NCBI RefSeq assembly: GCF_932526225.1
Contig: NC_064044.1
Location: forward strand, 8,792,801 to 8,856,800
Direction of reading: 5' to 3'
Source of the DNA: Nematostella vectensis
Lineage: Eukaryota; Cnidaria; Anthozoa; Actiniaria; Edwardsiidae
DNA length: 64,000 bases
This document shows, in pieces, positions 33,881 to 45,327 of the stretch; the first letter of the stretch is position 1; every line of letters starts with the position of its first letter. The notes below the pieces were generated by a model. That model was not told where the DNA came from, did no database searches, and worked only from the letters and a program-made list of their open reading frames with translations. The position numbers were made by a program, and so were the translations under genes.

Positions 33881-34173
33881 CTACCCTGATGATGACGAAG
33901 ATTTAGTGTCGTAGCAGGACCTGAAACATTGGAGGGCACAATACAAAAACATTAAGAAAATATGTTTGAAAATATTTGGGGGGGGGGTGGCATGTGTTAA
34001 ATGTTAAATGACAAAGAAAATCCTTCTCTACCCTGATGATGACGAAGATTTAGTGTCGTAGCAGGACCTGAAATATTGGAGGGCACAATACAGAAACATT
34101 AAGAAAACATGTTTGAAAATATTTGGGGGGCGGGGGGGCATGTGTTAAATGTTAAACAACAAAGAAAATCCTT
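33881..34173. repeat. 147-bp direct tandem duplication
   Basis: 33881-34027 and 34028-34173 are near-identical (CTACCCTGATGATGACGAAG, GTAGCAGGACCTGAAA, ATGTTTGAAAATATTTGGGG). The inner GGAGGGCACAATACA and G-run resemble part of the GGGCCGTAGCA-type elements at 49748 and 50769. Confidence 0.88.
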
Positions 34174-35602
34174 CAGAGGTTTATTTGATTTTTTTATAAA
34201 TATTTTCTTTTTAATAAAGAAATTTCTGACATTTGTATAACTATATTACAATATTTTATGTCTGGCTATTTTACAATATGTATAATATTTACAATATCTT
34301 TTATGACTTAAGGGGGCAGCTAAGTTCCAGTTTATCAGGCAAGGGATCATATTACAAAATACTCATTATTAATTGGAAATTAAATTGCTGAGAAACCGGA
34401 TTAGGAGACAAAAATCTGACATCAGTAATAAAACAGAGCTTGAACTGAATGCTACAACTGAATGTATAATAAAACAATTTATCAAAACTTCTAGTAATGT
34501 ATCTCCCAGAACCCTGATTATGTGTGAAAAAATATGCAATGATTAACATTGGTGTCCATGTAATGATCCCTCCAAGTATATAAATTCATATAATAGTGCA
34601 TTTTTCCTTTCAATTTTGTTCATTTTCATTCATTGGAATCAACATCCTAACTTTCTTTGATACAAGGAAAAAGTAAAGTTTATATCCAGGCTTTGAAATG
34701 TAGTTTGATTTGATCAATAATTTTTTGAAAGAGCATCTAGTAATACCCCCTTTTAGTAGCTAACAATTTATAGCTAATTGTGAAAGTATGGTTTTATGCA
34801 AGACTACTGTTGTGACATGTAGCTGTGTGCCAAAACCATTTTCAGCATCAATATAAACATTTTGGGTGTGTCTGCACCAAAATACTTCCAATTGTCTGTA
34901 TGACAGATAATTTTGTTGACTTGCTTATTTGCAATTGTCATGAGAAAATCCCGCAAAAAAGTCATGTGCTTCTAGATTTATCTTCAAAGCTACAACGACA
35001 CACTGCTAGAAGATTTTGCATGCTCATATGAGCAAACTCAATAACCCGAGATCAACAGCCAATTTGAATTCCATATCCATTATTGAATCAGATGTCTGGA
35101 TATTCATAGGTGTATGAAAAGGAATAGCACTTGGGTGCATTTTACACCCTAAAGGAAAGGACAAGCATTTATGACTTTTTCAAGGAATCCCCCAGGTCAT
35201 GTGCCTACTTCTGTGATCAGCGGTAACTATGACTGCAAGAAGCTTATGTATCCCATGACACGCTGTGTACCTCAACAAATAGAGCACCCAACACTGACTA
35301 GGAATCATGTATAGCAACAATGTTTCTTCAGGCAATGAATATTTCTGTGAAGTCTTGGCTAATGTTCATGATTCAAAAACAAATGTTGAATGTGTCAATC
35401 AGTTATTTCTGGTTGTAAGCCAAAGCTTGTTTGTGTGCCTTGAACGTTCCAAGTGGCAATCTTCAACAACTTTTTAGCTTGCAACCAAACTCAGCCATGT
35501 ACTAAACCTTGCTGGTTTCTCTGCGTAGGAATGTTAGCTTGGCCATAGCCTGCTGTAATCCCTTTCGAGACCCGTCATGATCAACATGGTCAAAGAATCA
35601 CC

Positions 35603-38600
35603 TTACTCCTCAGCCTTAGTAAGAAGCTGCTTGACAACTTCATAGACCGCAAACATGACAGCCACTTGAGGGCACACCCTCAAGTAGTTGATTGACAGCC
35701 CACGGTACAAGCCACGCCTTATCCCATCTTCTGTATAGACGCTGATGAAGGTGTTGATGCAGGTGCTGTACTTGTGGCCATCGGCAACGGCACCAGCTAG
35801 TTGCATCCTGCGGCGCACCACATCTAGAGGGTAACTGTTGATAAAGAAGGAAATACATATTTTTATAAGGTGTTAAACTAAAAAAAAGAAAAAATTAAAG
35901 AAAAAATGAGATTTTGTCACAGAATGTAACAAATAGATAAAAAAAATAGCTTGGGGCTACTAGGTAACACCTGTGCTAAGGTTTAACCACTGGCCTTTTT
36001 AAAAATAGAGACAATTTCCCCAGGTTCTCAGCAAAAAAACATAGGGGAAAGGGAGGGAGGATGGACTGAGTAAGGCTCCAGACCAGCCCCATTTTCCATA
36101 ATCCCCAAAATACATGGGGTAATATGCTGAGCCCCTGAAAATACCCCTGAAGTTGCCTTCACCCCTAAAATATCCCTAACATTTCAAACAAACAACAAAA
36201 AATCCACCCTACAAATATGTGGAAATCTTAATCATCCCTGGGGAGCATCTCATCCCTAAAACTAGCACAGCAATGCAAAGAGTACTCACGCAAGAGTCTG
36301 TGATGTCGCCCCTGCCAATGCTCCACAAAGCAGTCCCCCTGAAGCCGTCAAGACTGTCTCACCAGTTTCGGGGTGGATTCTTGTCAGTACTCCTTTCATT
36401 GCAACAAAAAAATCCTTGAAGGACTCGAATGCATAAAAACCAATTCCTGAAAATTACAAGAGAAAAGTATGGTCAGTATGAAGGAAAGTGTTTTTCCTTA
36501 TCTGGAGAAGTCACAAGGTCTCACCCACTTATGTTACCCCTAACATGACACCCAGAAAACCAATAAAAATGGAGAATAGCTATACGCCTAAGCCTAATAT
36601 ATCTTATTGTAATGGATCTTTGTAGGCAGTTTAATTTCCATATAAGACCTTTCACATTGACGCTAACATCAAGCACAAGGGTGCCCAAGAGTCCCTGCCT
36701 CCCCAACCCTTCCCGTCATTATAACATTACTGTGACCGCTCCCTGGTGGGGGTACCCAGTTATGTACAAGACTCTAGTGTCTTCTAACATAAGTCAGGCC
36801 CGTACCCAAGGGAGGTGCGAACGCAGCCCCCCCCCCCAAAAAAAAAAAAAACGACCGAAGGTCCACTTTTGGTTCTCAATAGACGGGCTATTTGTAGACA
36901 AAGCTATAAAGCATCAGCTAGACCACTCTAATATGTAGCCCAATCCGACAATAAACGTCCTGTGGAGATAATGCAAAGGCATTAAAAAATCCATTTTTGT
37001 TCTTCCGGAGGTGGTTGGATTTTATCAGAGAACTCCCCTCCCCCCTCCCCCGGAGAAATTAGGTCCACTTTTTCGGATTTCGCACCCCCCCAAGAAAAAT
37101 CCTGGGTACGGGCCTGTTAGAGTATAACCCTAGGAGACTCCGTTTTTTTTTTTAAAGCTACCCATACCCCAGCTGCTGCTTTTTTATGCCAAACGTAGTA
37201 CACGATTAGGAGCTCTACTAGACAATATTTCTAGCTTACCCACTGCAGGAATCATGGATAGACTAGTTGGGGTGAATCCCCGGTACAGCGCAACCATGCC
37301 TCCTTCTGTCATAAATATCTGCTTGACAGTTTGACATATGCCACAGTATGTATGCTCATCAGCAACTTGGAAAGCAAGACGTGATCGCACAATATCCAAA
37401 GGATAAGTGCAGGAGCAGGCAGTTAGGCCGGCAAGGCCACCAGCAACAATTTTGCTGAGATGTGAGTTCTGAAGAGCATTTTCAAACAATAGCTTGTACT
37501 GCTCATAGGAAACAAATTGGATAGAGCCATAAGGGAATACACGAACCATCATAGCTCCATTTCCTGAAATAGCAACAAGACAGACTGTAAGGTCAATGGG
37601 TTAAGGAACTATTGCACAACCATGTTAAATGCTGTTTTCTTAGCTGAGTACAGCACAAAGAAAAGGTCAATATATTTTATTGTTAAAAATGCAAGGTATA
37701 AAACTTGAAAGCGCGCATTTTTTAAGCAAAGACGCACCTTTGTAATAGCCTTGCAATCCCTCTTTCTTATAGATCGCCTTCAAAGCTCCAAAAACACCTA
37801 ACAAGAAAAAAAAATCAGACAAAACAAATGAGAACGGGAGCAATCCGGCCATAGCAGGCCTTTGAGAATTTTTGCGGTTGAAACAACTGATCAAACGAAT
37901 GTTTTTAAGTAAACTTACTCATGTTTTTGTAGTGCTTGTTCTGAGCTTGGAAGAGTATTTTTAGCCTTTCCAAGGGAGCTGTTGTTGTTTTCGCGCAACA
38001 CGTCGACAGACCTACAAGCAAAAAGAGAGCGACTGGCGCATTAAAAATTCAGTAATAACAAAAAGTAAAGAAGCGAACATTGTTAGCTCTAAAGACAAGG
38101 GGAGCTAATCGTGTGATCTGGGTATTAACAATGTTATCTTCGGATAAAACAGTTTTGTTTGGGCGTAAATAATAGGCCTCTGGGGAAATGGGTTTCGACT
38201 TCGTTGTTGTTGTACAGCTTATTTGCATTTGATATAAACATGCAAACACGTATAAAACACGCAAAAAACAGGCTTGATTGCTTTTTTTCCTCTTCCGAAT
38301 CTCTATTAATAAGGATTCCTGTATAGATCTTTCACGCTCACAAGAAATTTTCGCATACAGCGCCAAGCGATCGGCTCCGAGATTTCACGTGAGCTAAAAA
38401 CAACCGTAAAAACAAACATCGGGTTCCTGCAAATCTTGCCAAATTTGCTTTAAATTCACAATTAAAATCAATTAATTCCAATTTCGTAGGCAATCTAGAC
38501 ATTGTCAAAGTGATGAATGCAGGATTTGGCGAGAAAATCCATTTATTTTCAGGCGAAGTCAATAGTTCAAAAGCACGCACGATGTCGGGTTCTGCAACGA

Positions 38601-38715
38601 TGGCTCAGTGATTTCCCAAAAAAATAACCTCGTAAAAACAATAAAACTGGATAAGAATAAAGCAATGCTACTCACCCCCAGCTACAAAGGTGTTTATTGT
38701 TTTGTAGTCGACCAT
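35603..38715 (-). CDS. SLC25A16: Mitochondrial carrier, SLC25A16 type, complete, 301 aa
   Basis: Inner-mitochondrial-membrane solute carrier. The SLC25A16 subfamily is linked to coenzyme A or precursor transport, but the substrate here is inferred. Six exons: 38676-38715, 37919-38011, 37738-37797, 37240-37563, 36290-36446, 35603-35834 (stop TAA). The three-repeat carrier fold is complete, with signature motifs APLERLKILFQ (repeat 1), YPLDIVRSRLAFQ (repeat 2) and YPLDVVRRRMQL (repeat 3). The stretches YKGNGAMMVRVFPYGSIQF and RLAFQVADEHTYCGI follow SLC25A16 more closely than SLC25A42. The protein starts MVDYKTINTFVAGG, shorter at the N-terminus than the human protein. An MITE is inserted in intron 4. 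Confidence 0.94.
36795..37116. mobile_element. MITE with CAGGCCCGTACCCARGG termini, in SLC25A16 intron 4
   Basis: The left terminus CAGGCCCGTACCCAAGG and right terminus (reverse complement CAGGCCCGTACCCAGG) are inverted repeats. Internal blocks GACCGAAGGTCCACTTTTGG and CAATAAACGTCCTGTGGAGA are shared with the element at 41466-41752. No clear target-site duplication. Confidence 0.88.
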
Positions 38716-40871
38716 TGTTTAGAGACTGTTGGATTCAAACTCTGATTAAAAATAAATCCGGCTGATACTGATATCTGTCCGGGGTTGAGAGAAAACGAAG
38801 TTCTCAATCTCAAGATTCCAAAACTTGCTAAACAGAACGTTCCCCAGCCTCTCGAACTCCGAACTGAGATCCGTTGCGATCCACAAGCGCTTTTATGGAG
38901 GAAAGGAGGCGCGAAGTTTGAAGACGTCCGGACTGTTTGACTTTGAAAATGATCTGAGTTTGGCTGCACACGTCCGCTCTGTTTTGCTTGTGACAGACTG
39001 CACGATGCGCGGAGACGGGGGGATCACGCACGACTACAACTTTTTGTTTACACTAGGAATTTCCTCTTAAACGCGTGTTTTAAACAAAGAAATCCACTGA
39101 AATTTCCCCAAATGTATCGGAACATATTTTACTTTCTTTCGTTGCTTATGTCTACTTTAAATTGACCGCAAAATTGCTGCAATTTTCCACTACGTGAGTA
39201 TTATTTTCAAAGAGAAGTTTGATTGACGTGTGTGGCACTAGAATGGAATTTAAAAGACAACAATTGGAAGCATAGCGTTATTTTTGTACTAAAAAGCTTG
39301 CTTTTTACCTATTCCACTCACGATAGTACTTAATTTTGAATTTCTGTGTTATTTTCTGCAATGCATGATAGTCTATATAGTATTTTTTTGAAAAACTCGG
39401 CCATGGTATCGGCTTCCCCCTGTACATGCACGGTTCACGTGCACACCGAGTGTTTTCAGAGACGACAAGTCACGTTCGACCAAAGCCTCGATTCCACAAA
39501 AACTCTCGTGTAGCCGGGACCAATTATATTCCGTGATTCACGTGCATGTAGTCGGATAGTTACGCGAATAGTCACGCTAAAATATTGAAAGGTGTCACGA
39601 AAACCAGATGAGAGTTCGGAGAGTTACCCAAGCCAAGCTTCTTGTTGCACTTCTGTTTGTTTTGAATTTGAAAGAAATGAATTGATCTATGAAAACGCTA
39701 CAGCAAAGAAAGGAAAGCAAAGGATATCAAAAAGGATAACAGACCAGATTTCACATCACAGTGCACGATTTTGCAAGCATGAGATTCTCCAAAATTTTAT
39801 CGAGAAGACGCACGGTTGACTGATTCTCAAGCTGCTGATACTTTAATTCCTACTATTTATACGGACACTATAAATAAATTTGTCTTGTTAATCAGCTTAG
39901 GGTTCGATATTATTTCGTGGGATTTTACAGCAAAGTCTCTTGTTGCAGAGTTTGTACTTCAAAAAAAAAGAATTATTTTATTGCGTGGGTGGGGGGTTTT
40001 CCCTGAGATGACCCTAAACTCTCTGGAACCCTCTCTAATGTGCATTTTCTGTATGAAATAGCAACAGATACAGATAACAAAATAAACCAGAACTCTCTTA
40101 AAAATCGCCATCCCTACCATGCCAATTTATAACATTTGCACTTCATGTTTAACCAACATTATATTTTCGTTATGATTTTGCGATGCCGTCTAGAGGGCTT
40201 CCGAAGTCTAATAGGTTATTATCATCATCACAGATCGCCCTTGCCATTATAGCGGATTAAAGTCAGGGGCACATCATTTTGTCGGCTTTTGCAAGGTCGC
40301 CGTGCTAAGAATCATGCGTTTCTCAATGATATGTAATGAAATAAAACAGCGTTTTAACCTTAGTTGGAGCCTCTATCATTTTTATATTCCATAAACTTGT
40401 TGCGCGTTTTCCTTTCGACAAAAATAACAACACGATTAATAATTCAGACGCGTTTGCGTTGTTTTCAGTTTATCACAAATCAGCGTTTGTCGTCTTGTTG
40501 CGCTCGAGTGACGCCAATAAAATAATTAAAATAAGTTTTCCTTCGTCTAGTAAACATTGCCATGACTGAAAACAGGTAATCTTTGAGTTCTTTGTAATTA
40601 TTTGCCTCTACGAAAGAAAAACAATTCAATGTCAAACGTTTCTTTTCCTAAATTTAGATAAGCAAATCGCACACACTCAAAATAAGGCAAGCGGTAGGGC
40701 TAATGCACAGGCAGGGCGTAGGGAGGGTATATTCGGGAGGGATGACCGTAAATGTTCGCACCAGAGCCTTCTTTTAAAAAAAAGTAGTTTCCTGTTACCA
40801 TATCTGTAAATTTTTCTTCTTTTTCTCATAGTCTGAGAGTTCTGCATACATATGCCAACTGCAATGGGAAG

Positions 40872-41283
40872 GTTAGAAGTCAATTGGCAGATCAGTGCAT
40901 GCGATTCTCTCTTTCTTTAGCAACTCAAGGTTAAAACTTGTATTACGCAAAAATTGTAACGAAAGGGATATAACAAGTATGAAGTCATAGAATGATGAAG
41001 TGTGTATTCCACGATGGGGATTTCCTTGGTCTATATAAAATAGAGCAGGCAAAATCAATCAATTCCGACACGCAAAGCGCGCGTGCAGCTTTGCACGCTC
41101 TACGGGACGTGACTGATAAATCCATAAATCGCCGCTACTCCGTTGATTTGTTTTGTCAAATCGAAGAGAAATCTGGCAAACGTATTCTCTGAGGTCGAAT
41201 CAGTGCCCTTAATAAATACAAACTTGCCATTAAGGAATAGTTGCCGGGAATGTTCTAGTCGCAATTGAAAGGGGAGCACGCCT
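40872..41283. repeat. 412-bp direct duplication, copy 1
   Basis: Equal in length and nearly identical to 42162-42573. It starts GTTAGAAGTCAATTGGCAG and ends GGGGAGCACGCCT. It contains a TATA-like GGTCTATATAAAATAG at about 41030. Each copy has a 66-codon ORF (MMKCVFHDGDFLGLYK...), with only conservative differences between them, but no known match. Confidence 0.92.
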
Positions 41284-41465
41284 GGTGTGCTTTTGTGTCG
41301 TTAGCAAGAGTCTCTTGGTCGTACCAACACGAACTTTCTTTAATTAAAGCTCACTTATACAGTTGTACCTCTATAAAAGGGACACCAATTAAACGACCAC
41401 TTGATCACACGCTATAGAAAGAGGCAACTTTCCAAGTTCGGAAAATTGGTCACTTAATCACTGTA

Positions 41466-41752
41466 CAGGCCCGTACCCAGGGGGGGGGGGGGTGCAGGGG
41501 GTGCGAACGCACCCCCTCACACAACGGCCGAAGGTCCACTTTCGGTTCTAAATAAACGTGCTATTTGTAGTATGTATCCAAATCCGACAATAAACGTCCC
41601 GTGGAGATACTGCAAAGGAATAAAAAACGTTTTTTTTTTTCGGAGGTATCAGAGAACTCCCTCCCCCCACCCCCTCGGAAAAATTAGGTGCATTTTTTTT
41701 GGATTTCGCACCCCCCCCCCCCCCCCCAAGAAAAATCCTGCGTATGGGCCTG
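41466..41752. mobile_element. MITE with CAGGCCCGTACCCAGG termini and 5-bp flanking repeat
   Basis: Same family as 36795-37116. Flanked by CTGTA on both sides (41461-41465 and 41753-41757), a likely target-site duplication. It is inserted between the two copies of the 412-bp duplication. Confidence 0.88.
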
Positions 41753-42161
41753 CTGTATCTTATGCCTCTATCAAACGGCCATCTACGTAAAGCGGCAGCG
41801 GCTAACATATTCTAGGGTCCCATATGAAAGCAATAAAAAAATATGCGATAAAATAAAAAATAAGCCATAAACCGAAGACCTCTTTTGTGGCTGAAGGTAC
41901 TGGGGTTTGATTTTTTGGGAGGAATTGAGATTTCGAGGGGGTGCCCTGGGTTTACAAATAGTACCTTATAATAAATACAAATAGATTTAAAAAATCATAA
42001 CATCGACTTTTATCAAGCAATCGATTTATACATGCACCGCTTGATACATATTTAGGTACATGCAGAATATGCGCTCATGTAAAGATCAACAACAACACAC
42101 AATCCGCTTAGAAAAGTAGGGGTTCGCGCCCCACCTCTTTCCTGTCTGCCATTTCACAGTA

Positions 42162-42573
42162 GTTAGAAGTCAATTGGCAGATCAGTGCATGCGATTCTCT
42201 CTTTCTTTAGCAACTCAAGGTTAAAACTTGTAACACCCAAAAATTGTAACGAAAGGGATATAATAAGTATGAAGTCGTAGAATGATGAAGTGTGTATTCC
42301 ACGATGGGGATTTCCTTGGTCTATATAAAATAGAGCAGGCAAAATCAACCAATTCCGACACGCAAAGCGCGCGTGCGGCTTTGCACGCTCTACGGGACGT
42401 GACTGATAAAACCATAAATCGCCGCTACTCCGTTGATTTGTTTTGTCAAATCGAAGAGAAATCTGGCAAACATATTCTCTGAGGTCGAATCAGTGCCCTT
42501 TATAAATACAAACTTGCCATTAAGGGATAGTTGCCGGGAATGTTCTAGTCGCAATTGAAAGGGGAGCACGCCT
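42162..42573. repeat. 412-bp direct duplication, copy 2
   Basis: Second copy of 40872-41283, with scattered substitutions and no indels of note. The boundaries lack terminal inverted repeats, so segmental duplication is more likely than transposition. Confidence 0.92.
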
Positions 42574-42759
42574 CATCACAGGTAGCCCAGGCAATGGTTT
42601 TGAAGCTTGTTCGTAGCTTGGAATCGGCTGTTATTCTTAGAGGTAAAACGAGTGGATTGAAGTACCGATTTTTTGTGAAACATTGCCAATAAAATTGCCT
42701 TAAAACTTAGAACATGCCTTGTTGTTGTCATATTTATGTGTAATATACGATTTTGGGGG

Positions 42760-43035
42760 GATTTCGTAACGTAACCTTACGAACCGATGATGGCGGGGGA
42801 AGGGAGGGGAGGGGATATGACAACCTAACGAGACCGACCGATGGTGATGACGGGGGGGAGGGTGTGTGTTATGACCCGCCGCCACCCACTATTTTGGGGA
42901 TGGGGGATATGGAAGCCCGCCGGTAACCTTACGACCCGAAGATGTCGGGGGAAGGGGGGGGGGGGGGGTATGACAACCTTACGAGACCGACCGATGATGA
43001 TGACGGGGGGGGGGGGGGGGGGGGGGGGGGGGAAG
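42760..43035. repeat. G-rich tandem duplication
   Basis: Two to three diverged copies of a unit running GTAACCTTACGAMCCGA, a G-run, TATGACAACCT, ACGAGACCGACCGATG and TGATGACGGGGG. The G-runs reach about 24 bp and may be assembly-sensitive. Confidence 0.75.
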
Positions 43036-43431
43036 GGAGGCAGCCCGCCGATTACGACAGATACACTTCAACATACAATTCAAGGAAGGGTATGGAGCGC
43101 TTCCACTGGCAAATAGATTCCCATTTGAGGCAACTTCCCATGCATAGGGCCTATTTGCACTATGCAAATGTTTGTTTGTTTTGACAAAAAAAAAACTGTC
43201 AACGCTAGCGGGAACAAGCGAATGCGTTTGTTCGACCAGGACAATTTTCAACGATCTTCAAAGTTTACGCTGGCCTGTTCTGGAGGCGGCCAGGACTAGG
43301 TCAAACGTCAAGTTTTTCAATTCACACCAAGCTTTACTTGAGCAGAAGTTGTTGTTCTTGATATTCATAGAATGAATGTACTACCAGTAAAGACGATGAG
43401 TTGTGCAAAAATATTCCAAGGAAGCATACTC

Positions 43432-44440
43432 CCAAAATGAATGCAATGAAGAAAAAACAGATTGATTTTGGAAGCAAATCCTAAAAAAAACATCCAAGGC
43501 ATCACTGACAGTGCTAAAATGCTAACTTCTAATTTCAAACCAAACCCTTTTATTGATCTATGTTTGGGGTAGAGAGGAAGCAAAGAATATCAATTGACTA
43601 AAAAATAGTCGACGGGAGAGGAGATAAAAAGAATTGACTCAACAAAGGTTTGGTGAAAAAAATATAACAGTAATGGAAATAATTTGATTGAGCATTTCTT
43701 GACATTTCCCCTTTCCCATTATCTTAACCCTTTCACCACCACAGGCCTCTAAAGAGGCCATGTCTATGCTATTCAAGCTATGTGAACAGAATTCTATTAT
43801 TGAAAAAGAAGAAGGTTGTTGCTAGTGTTATAAAGTTTGAGTATCTTGCCCTAAAAAACCCTTCCCCTTAATAAAAGTTCCATTAATGTACATTTGTAAA
43901 GCTACATTCTGACAAGCTTTGTCCTTGCGAAGAACAATGGATGAAACAGGATTTCAAAGATGGAATATAGTGTCATACACAATTTTAGATAAGATGCAAT
44001 ACTGAAGTTTTAATGTACCATTTTAAGTGGTGATTTTCCATCCCCATGGGAATTAATATTTGCAAATATAAATCCAGTAATGCATTATATTTTGGTGTTT
44101 TGAGAAACCCTGGATCCAACTATTCCAATGAAATAAATCTAAACCTCTAAAATAAATGTAATGGGAAAGAGACTTAGAAAGAAAATCCTAAAAAGAAGAT
44201 ATAAGTGAGAGTACTAAATGAAAATTACTAATTTAAAAATCAAATCTGTTCATTAATTTATTTTTGGTGTAGAGGGGAAATAGCAAAGAGCATCAATTGC
44301 ATAAAAATAGTCAACAGGGAGAAGAAAAAGGAAGAAATATGACTCTTCTTTAAACGTTTGAAAAGAAAATATAATAACAATAATGTGATAATTATATTCA
44401 GTACTTTTCTAAAATATCCCCTTTCCCATTATCTTTAGGT
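43432..44440. repeat. Diverged direct duplication of about 300 bp
   Basis: 43432-43730 and about 44126-44440 share order and content: AAATCCTAAAAA, GTGTAGAGGGGAA or similar, CATCAATTG...AAAATAGTC, and CCCCTTTCCCATTATCTT at the end. Heavily mutated, so old. Confidence 0.6.
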
Positions 44441-44474
44441 TGATAGAAAACTGTTTTCTTTACAGATATTATGG

Positions 44475-44795
44475 GGGGGAGGGGGGGTATTACCCGCCAC
44501 TAGCAAACTATTTTAAAAGTCGGGTCCCTAGCTTGGATGGTTCCTCGTCACCATGGGGGGGGATCACCCGCCACCCATCAACCTTTTTTTAAAAGTCGGG
44601 TCCCTAGCTTGGATGGTTCCTCGTCCCCATGTGGGGGGGGGAAGGGGGGGGGGGGTATCACCCGCCACCCATCAACCTTTTTTTAAAAGTCGGATCCCTA
44701 GCTTGGATGGTTCCTCGTCACCATGTTGGGGGGGGGGGGGGGGGTATCACCCGCCACCCATCAACCATTTTTTAAAAGTCGGGTCCCTAGTTTGG
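44475..44795. repeat. Four tandem copies of a unit of about 80 bp with G-runs
   Basis: The unit contains TATCACCCGCCACCCATCAA, TTTTTTAAAAGTCGGGTCCC and TAGCTTGGATGGTTCCTCG, then a variable G-run. The last copy runs into the left arm of the hairpin at 44818. Confidence 0.88.
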
Positions 44796-44817
44796 AGAAT
44801 TGTTTTGACCTCGTCCC

Positions 44818-44940
44818 CTTTATTTTACAACGGTGAAAACTCTTTCAATGTCACATACATATGACATTTTTATCAAAAGAGGTGATAAAAATGTCATATG
44901 TATGTGACATTGAAAGAGTTTTTACCGTTGTAAAATAAAG
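44818..44940. other. Near-perfect long hairpin: 58-bp arms, 7-nt loop
   Basis: Left arm 44818-44875 (starts CTTTATTTTACAACGG, ends TTTTTATCA) and right arm 44883-44940 (starts TGATAAAAATGTCATATG, ends TAAAATAAAG) are reverse complements with one mismatch. Loop 44876-44882. Could be a recent inverted duplication or a small-RNA hairpin precursor; no flanking target duplication seen. Confidence 0.9.
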
Positions 44941-45327
44941 GCATCGCTCCCTCTCTCTCTCATCGTTGTCGTCGGCGTCGTCGATATTCACTGTATTTTT
45001 TTTTATCCCTTTTATCATTAATGCTTTCGTTTGCTTATCATCACCCTCATGTTCATTGATCAATTGGGGGGAGGGGTGCGCTGCTCGGGTGGGTAGAGGA
45101 TAATTTATAATTAGCAAATAGAGTAACGAGAGAATGAAGAGAGAAACCAAGAAGGGTGCGCAATGGCTGTAGGGGTGTGCGGATACAAAAAAAGCCGGTA
45201 CATCATGGTACAACCAAGTTGAAAGTTCAAAAGCATATAATGTCGAACGTGACGAATTGACTGTGTCGCCGATAGCTGAATTTACAAAACCTTGCACAAT
45301 GTCTTCGACAATGGTTTGAGAACTCAT
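44851..45327 (-). CDS. Uncharacterised 158-codon ORF with one predicted membrane segment
   Basis: The longest open frame in the window that is not repeat-derived. Reading MSSQTIVEDIVQGFVNS at the start, it has one hydrophobic stretch (about residues 59-76, FLVSLFILSLLYLLIINY). An acidic/charged tail (DDADDNDERERER) follows, and the last 30 or so codons run into the right hairpin arm. No family recognised. Poor Kozak context and no visible introns. It may be a species-specific gene, one exon of a larger gene, or chance. Confidence 0.3.
   Translation of the reverse strand: MSSQTIVEDIVQGFVNSAIGDTVNSSRSTLYAFELSTWLYHDVPAFFVSAHPYSHCAPFLVSLFILSLLYLLIINYPLPTRAAHPSPQLINEHEGDDKQTKALMIKGIKKNTVNIDDADDNDERERERCLYFTTVKTLSMSHTYDIFITSFDKNVICM

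Larger units (their letters stand above)
32472..35602. other. ADH5-SLC25A16 intergenic region
   Basis: Contains the ADH5 promoter side, a perfect-ended foldback at 32601-32737, a 20-bp-unit minisatellite (33081-33880), a 147-bp direct duplication (33881-34173) and about 1.4 kb of AT-rich sequence without a recognised gene, likely including the SLC25A16 3' UTR. Confidence 0.6.

Noticed and set aside
33012-33914. 300-codon open frame
   Set aside because: Translation is a 20-bp-repeat artefact (SYPINPHHTLSTLI repeats) present in two frames; 20 bp is not a multiple of three, giving open frames by chance.
35603-38715. SLC25A42 (CoA carrier) instead of SLC25A16
   Set aside because: Motifs around repeat 1 and repeat 2 (YKGNGAMM, FPYGSIQF, RLAFQV) follow SLC25A16; a phylogeny would settle it.
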